Source: Strigamia acuminata
Taxonomy: Eukaryota; Arthropoda; Chilopoda; Geophilomorpha; Linotaeniidae
Assembly (NCBI GenBank): GCA_949358305.1
Contig: OX442315.1
Location: 32,824,427 to 32,888,426 of the forward strand
Direction: 5' to 3'
Length of the DNA: 64,000 nt
Shown: one piece after another, positions 58,251-64,000 of the stretch
Numbering within the stretch: position 1 is the stretch's first letter
Layout: every line of letters begins with the position of its first letter
The notes under the pieces: generated by a model
Database searches by the model: none
Seen by the model: the letters and a program-made list of their open reading frames with translations, nothing else
What the model was told of the DNA's origin: nothing
Translations under genes and position numbers: made by a program

Positions 58251-58649
58251 GGTCACGTGGCTGCATTTCCAATCCACAAGTCAATCTCGCGTTTGCCGCC
58301 GTCTCCGCCAGAGGGCGCTGACGAACACCAGAGTACCAGACCGCCAGCACGCCGATGCTGTGCAGTGCGTTCTCTCGTTGTCATGGAAATCACTCTGGCC
58401 ACGACAGCATCGAGAGCGGGCACACGCTCTTCTCTTCTCATCCTCGCATCGACCACCAGCGAGGGAATGAATGCATCGCACCGGCACGAGAAAACGTGTG
58501 TGTCGCCAGACTCGCCACCTCTTTTTCGCCCGTGTGGTGGATATCCAGCGTCGAAGCACCCAGCTGAAGGCCGAGCCGGTTGGAAGGAGCCCCCTTGGAT
58601 TTTTAGACGGGGTGTCGAGCCCATACTTGCTGCTGTGCGAGAGATGTAA
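58250..58649 (+). promoter_or_regulatory. CpG/GC-rich block, possible promoter and 5' UTR exon
   Basis: This is the most GC- and CpG-rich stretch of the window. It holds a CTCF-like site (58305-58319) and ends at GAGAT|GTAAGTG, a near-perfect splice donor at 58649-58650. No long convincing coding frame crosses it. I read it as a candidate promoter plus noncoding first exon of a plus-strand gene that leaves the window. This is inference. Confidence 0.4.
58305..58319 (+). promoter_or_regulatory. CTCF-like binding site
   Basis: CCGCCAGAGGGCGCT matches the animal CTCF core (CC-A/G-C-CAG-A/G-GGGCGC) at every strongly constrained position. It lies within the GC-rich block. Confidence 0.6.
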
Positions 58650-61600
58650 GTGTGAAATGTCGATATTTTTCTTTTTATTTAACGCGTCGATCCCGATCGA
58701 TATCATGTGGCGCTTTTAACAATCGAGATGTGACAGATCTTCGTTTTGGCGCGTCAATCTCGTTCTCAAGTCCCTTTCTCGGGTCTCTCGGGCATCTTTT
58801 TCTTGTACGGGGGGTGCGTAAAGACTGCGTGCGTTCCCTACAACGACGTTGTCAATCAATGACGACGCTCCAAAGCTTCGGGTTGAATGAAACGCGAAAA
58901 GTTGCAACCAAAACATAACGCAAATCTAATTTTAATTAGTCTTGTGGCACACTTTGCATTAATTGCGAAGCGATTCGTAATTTATACGATTTTCGAGAAA
59001 TTCACAATAAATAAATATAATTTATGCATCTAAAAAAAATATTTTTATAAATATATATACACATAATAATAGAATGAATGCAGTGACAAGTTACACGTAT
59101 TAAAGCTCCGTTGATCTTTTTATTATTATTTCTTCCATTTTTATTTTTTTCGTACATCGGTGTAATCGAATGTGGATCTCTCTCTTTCTCGCTCTCTCTC
59201 GCGTTCTCATCTGGATTCCTGATTGAGGAACGAAGAGTCTAGCATTTCTTTTGGCGTTCTTTTCTTCACCCTCGTTGTTTCGACGCAATCAGCTTTAAAT
59301 TTATTAAATTTTCCCTCCGCTACGGATCAAAATGTCACCTGTCATTGGCTGCACGTCTATTTCAATGAAATTTCCTCTCTTTCTACTTACCACACGACCA
59401 ACGAGATTACACAAGGAGGAAAGGGGGCGAGTTGGAAAAGGGGAGGAGAAAAGAACTGCGTGAGCATGACACGAGCGCGTATAGTCGCGTTCCTTCTCTT
59501 CTCTCCCAGGTGGCGTAGCCTGAGTAAGGGGAAGATGTCAAAGGGAGTTTCCGAAGCAGATGCCAAGTAATCAATCGATTAATTGACTCACCTAACCTTG
59601 CTTAGATCATTGGTCTTGCACTATTTATTCTTTTTAAATCTGGAAATTGATTTTTTTTTGCTTAAATGTTAATTTCCGAAGCATTTTATTATGAATTTTT
59701 TTTTATTCTTTTTATATCCGTTTTAATGAGCAGGTATTATTATGACGAGCGAGATTTATGCGACGAAGACTTGGTGTGTTTTGTGATTTAAATTTCGAGG
59801 TTGTAGAAATCTTAGGGAACGATCTAATCCGCTTGTAATTGGTCAATAATTCATTGATTAGGAGGAAACGGAATGGAATTAAATCTCTGAAAGTTGGAAG
59901 TTTTTTCGTTTTTTTTTTCCATTAGTTTTTTTTTTTTTGTAAGGAATTAAGTTGGATTGTCTGAATGATGGATTTGTTTGTACCCTTGGTGGTTTAGAAC
60001 AAATTTAAATTGCTAAGTAAAAAAACAATTATATAATTTTTTTTTTTTTTAAAAAAAAAGTTTTAAGGTGATAAATTAGGGCTTGGTTTAATTGGACAAT
60101 GAGAATTATACACGTTTTTCAATAACAAATAATGGAGCTATTCAGTATGCCGCAATTATAATGTAAGCATCATTGAATTATTTAAATTTGGGTGATAGAT
60201 TCAACAAAAGTGTAGCTATTTTATTCATTAAAGCAAAGCAAACGACCGTCGAAGTTTTGTAAAACCGGGTAAAAATGCCCGCCATTTATCACATCCAAAT
60301 AGATTTTGCAACCGCAATCATTGCCGCACACAATCCAAATATTTTCATTCTAATATTTAAACAAAACGTTGATTTTTCTTAGTGCACAAACACGATCCGT
60401 TTTTCATATTTACAAAACGTGTGCACGCATGAGAAATGCAAAGTTTAATGCTATAAAATCACTCAAAAAAAAAATTAAGCCTAACGCCCGAAATTTATTT
60501 CTTCGTATTTCTTCGCTGTCGAGTTGACAATTTAGCTGTAATTGCAATTCTTTTCCTTCCCATTGTTAGCTAACTGCTTATCCTTATACTGATGATGTAA
60601 AAGGGGCAAATTGAAGCCTCTATCATTCTCTTGCTTGTCCATATCCCACGAGATATCCACGGGCGTGGGCCGAAGGAGATAAGAGAGACCTCTTCATCCC
60701 CTGGGAGAGTATTGCCAGATTTGTTTGGTTTCCTTCGAGACATGGCGTCTGAGTTTCCGCTTCAGACAAGTTGCCCGATTTCCGTATTGATTCAACAAAG
60801 TTGCAATCGTTTCTGCAGTGTTGGGCCACCTGGACGCCGATGCCGAAGCGAAACGCCAACCGCAATTCTCCATTTCCCTGCTGCACTGCCACCAAAAAGC
60901 GGTTAATCTTTGGTGGAGTGGAATTTGCATTGAAACGAGGCTATTCGTAGGCCGGAAGGTTGTACAAATCCCTCGTTTCATATTACACATTTTTTGAAGG
61001 CAGTGCCGTACAAAAATTATTATTTTTTTTTCCTTTTTAAGGTGAAGTGCGTTTCGGTTTTTACAGGTGAATGGTGGAACAAGTTCCTCGCTTTACTTTT
61101 CGTGCTTGTGTTAAATTGCTAATTAAAAAGCGATAAGATGAAGTTTATGATGGAATTTCGTCATGAAATATTAATAAGCGGTTTTCCTCACTTAGTAATA
61201 GTTGTTACTTAGTTGTATTTATTTTGTTAGCGAGAAATATGTCGACTGGAAAGTGCAAATCATTGATTTGGCTGCTTTTTTGAATATATTTTTTATTACT
61301 CTCGGGGTTATAAAGTATAAAATTAACATAATTCTATGGAAAAAAATTAGATTGCGACGTTCAGGGGAATGAAAAGTTATTAGGAGTTCAAAAGCGCATG
61401 ATTTACTCGGAAAATCCGAAGGGTTTTCAATCTCCGAGTGTTCAGAATGGAAAGTTTTAAACTTTAGGTTGTTATTTACTAAAGATAATAAGCTAAATTG
61501 ATTTAAAGTTGTGGAAAAGCAAGTTTTGCCACTAAGACAACTCAAAAAAAGGCTTAGACGTGTATAAAAACGTGTTAGGAACCGCAAATAAACGCAGCGG

Positions 61601-62571
61601 ACGTGCAACGACTCCGAAGTTCCCTGCGCAGCGCAAACAATTATTCGTCATTACACTCATTACGTAGGAAATTGTTTTGCTGTTTTAATCCATATATCTT
61701 GTTGTGTGGACATTTCTAACGGCAGGGTTTTCCGCAATTAATTTTTAATCGGCATTTGTGGCTAAAAACGCGTTAAAATTCCCATTTTTCGCAGCAACTG
61801 GTCTTAATAGCCCAAAAAGCTGATTAAAAGCTGACGCTTAGCTTTGCTCTCCAACGCATAATTACATACAACAACCACATCCTTTATCTAATACTACGCA
61901 TTTGTATTACCTCGAGTGTATATACTTGCACCGAGGACCACATGACGTCTTCCGATCGATTTAGTAGCGAAAGCGAGCGTCTAACTTGCAATTTCTCACA
62001 TTTTCATTTCATTTTTTTAAGCAAAAATTGCTCAAGGTGGCTAAACTGTTTTCACAATTGGTTTCCCTCATTCCCCCCCCTTATACCTCCGTTCCTTTTC
62101 TGCTGACGGTGTCGAAGGGTTGAAGCGTAATTATTCTAGCAAATAAAAAGGGGGGGAAAAAGTTAGAAGGGTGCTTTGCATTCCACCAGTTCCGGTTCTG
62201 TAATGAAAAGTCAATGGTTGGCGGAGTGAAAAGAAAAGACGTCGGGACTGTAGGGGAAGAACAGAGATGGGGTTGGGGAGAGGCGAAGAAAGAGGAGTCC
62301 ACTTGGGCGAGGGTTACCATTACCATTACCATTCCATCGCGACTCGATTGGTATTCATGGGCGATCATTTGCTAAAACAGTTTGGCAAAAAGCGAAATTT
62401 ATGGTCAAACTTGCGGATGGTTCACTTAATTAATTGGAGGTAATTTGCCTGGTTTGTTTTTCGAGGGATTTTATCGGCGTGCTTAATTTATAAGACGACT
62501 GTTTTTATTCTGTTTGCACGTCTCCAGGGAAGCAGTAAAAGAATTTAGTCTCTATGTTTTATTTTTTATAG
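58650..62571. other. No gene established; presumed intronic or regulatory
   Basis: Mostly AT-rich, with two GC-balanced islands (59400-59570 and 60620-60960). The first has a CTCCCAG|GTGG acceptor-like site, an ATG (59536) opening MSKGVSEADA, and a GCCAA|GTAATC donor-like site. It could be an alternative 5' exon, but nothing confirms it. Confidence 0.3.
62320..62337. repeat. (CCATTA)n-type microsatellite
   Basis: Three to four tandem CATTAC hexamers (TACCATTACCATTACCATT). Confidence 0.8.
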
Positions 62572-62711
62572 CGGAAACCCAGTGGGTTTGGTCAGCCGTG
62601 AAAACCACTTGGCGCTGACATAGATGGTTGGTTTGAATTAATTGAGGATGGATTTGAAGATGCTCATTTACGTACAACAACAACAACAACTGGGATCGCT
62701 CCAAAAGGAAG
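62572..62711 (+). CDS. Possible first coding exon (Gln-run) of a gene leaving the window
   Basis: A good acceptor (TATTTTTTATAG|CGG) and donor (GAAG|GTAGGA) bracket 140 bp. An ATG at 62648 follows an in-frame TAA at 62639-62641 and reads MDLKMLIYV, five Gln, then LGSLQKE, leaving phase 1. Five CAA codons in a row are typical of arthropod regulatory proteins. There is no downstream exon to confirm it, so the call is tentative. Confidence 0.28.
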
Positions 62712-64000
62712 GTAGGAATGCATTTTTCATTTATTAAACTCTCTATTATTTATTTTTTGTTTTAATGTTTTGTTTTAAATGTAAAATTTAATTAATAGCA
62801 TGTTTGTATCGTGATTATTTGGTCAAGTAAACATAAATAAGACTCGGCTAAACTCGATTTGCAAATATACGTGCACAATATGGCGGCATGTTCGGCGAAT
62901 GCCTGATATCGGATGAGTAAATTGTTCAATTTTGGCTGGTACAGATGGTTTTATCTCTGTTTTTGAGATGATAATAACCGATAAGCCACGTGTACATGTT
63001 TCAATTGAGTTTTGCATTGTGTAAAGACAAATTAATGCAATATTGCTTAGATGTATCCAATGATGCTGTAGGCATGTCACATTTCGTTATAATCCGCGCC
63101 GAGCAGCTTAATTTACTCGACCACATGTCTATTCCAATCGGGTAATTGCAGATGGTCATCAGGGCTGTTTTAGTGGTTTTACCGCGAAGACCAACAAGCC
63201 ACGGTCAAGGGCCTTGTCTCCTTGTTTCAGTTCAAACAGGAAATTAAAAAAAATAAAATAAAAATTTCTTGGGATAATATTAAGAAAATAATGAAAAAAG
63301 TTCTAACATTGCTGTCCTTGGGTTCGTAAATTGGAGAAAATGTTCGTGCTAATGGCAGCAATTAAGAGTATCATTATGACCTTAGTTTTTTTGTCGCCAT
63401 TAACGTAAATAGTTAAAAATTATTGGATTTAATTTCATTTTAGCTACGAGTCATTGGAAAAATCGTAAATCGACGATGTAAACTTAAATCTAACTTATTT
63501 ATTTTATTTCAATGCAATTTTCGTGCAGATTTAATCACGTTGCGATATTGTTTTGTTGTCAACTATCGTTTAAAGTTTAATATTGACTCGAAAAATATAT
63601 ATATATTTTTTCGCTCGTTTTTTATCGAGTAAATCTGAGCAACTTAATGAATTCCTGAATAATTGAATTATTTCTTTCCTTCTTTTCTCATTGTGGTTTA
63701 TCGTGTTTGCGAGTTCGTTATTTCTAATTGTAGTCAATTTGCATAATAACGCAATTACGGGTTTGTCTTTTTCAAAAACACATGACAAGTTTATTAACTC
63801 ATCAAAACATGTTGATATACAGTAGACTCAACAATAACAATGCAGTAACCATTAAAAAAAAAATCCTGATTAATTGCAATTATTTAAACACAAAACATAC
63901 AAATAAATTCCAACCAAAAATAAATTTAAGTTTCCCAAGTTTCTCCTTCCAGTAAATCTTATTTCTACATTAAAACCAAAAAAAAAGTCATTCGCAGTTT
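62712..64000. other. No gene recognised; AT-rich right flank
   Basis: No exon chain, domain or strong repeat. Short open frames at 62823-63080 (-) and 63570-63788 (-) are featureless. An ATATATATATATTTTT run lies near 63597. Confidence 0.4.

Noticed and set aside
60623-60990. Minus-strand frames of 90 and 98 residues in a GC-balanced island
   Set aside because: No domain, no splice context, and open frames on both strands; more consistent with noncoding regulatory DNA.

Overview
The window reads as nuclear DNA of an arthropod. It is AT-rich, its genes are split by many short GT-AG introns (mostly 50-150 bp), it encodes a secreted mucin with two chitin-binding type-2 domains, and it carries a vitellogenin receptor with the 5+8 LDLa layout known from insects. 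A hexapod or crustacean fits best; I cannot name the species. Exon borders below were read by hand from splice sites and reading phase, and the phases close for every gene model given.

Layout. 1-11.9 kb is gene-poor and full of repeats: a 20-bp minisatellite (about 1.2-2.0 kb) and several short inverted-repeat (MITE or foldback) elements. 11.9-17.6 kb (+) holds the catalytic part of an S28 serine peptidase (dipeptidyl peptidase 2 like), whose 5' exons are not found. 17.7-20.1 kb (-) is METTL13 (eEF1A methyltransferase). 20.7-22.1 kb (+) is a THAP-domain protein. 23.0-25.9 kb (-) is an unrecognised nuclear-looking protein with a GATA-finger-like motif and a Gln-rich coil. 26.1-27.8 kb (+) is the ATAC-complex SANT protein ZZZ3/Atac1, without its ZZ finger. 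28.0-28.6 kb (-) is OSTC. 29.0-38.8 kb (-) is a 3,085-residue chitin-binding mucin, mostly one 8.9-kb repetitive exon. 39.5-39.9 kb (-) is a one-exon RING-H2 protein. 40.6-47.8 kb (-) is the vitellogenin receptor in 28 coding exons. 49.6-52.5 kb (+) is a multi-pass RING-CH protein with an EGF-like head. 52.9-56.2 kb (-) is the splicing factor PRPF38B. 56.3-64 kb has no gene I can establish, but holds a GC-rich block with a CTCF-like site and a possible 5' exon of a gene running off the right edge.

The genes do not form a pathway. Most are housekeeping (eEF1A methylation, chromatin, N-glycosylation, splicing), packed head-to-head or tail-to-tail with very short spacers. The peptidase and METTL13 share overlapping poly(A) signals, and ZZZ3 and its divergent neighbour start about 145 bp apart. 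The two large secretory or surface genes, the chitin-binding mucin and the vitellogenin receptor, are the most lineage-specific content. The mucin also carries dense acidic Ser-Gly repeats that look like glycosaminoglycan attachment sites.
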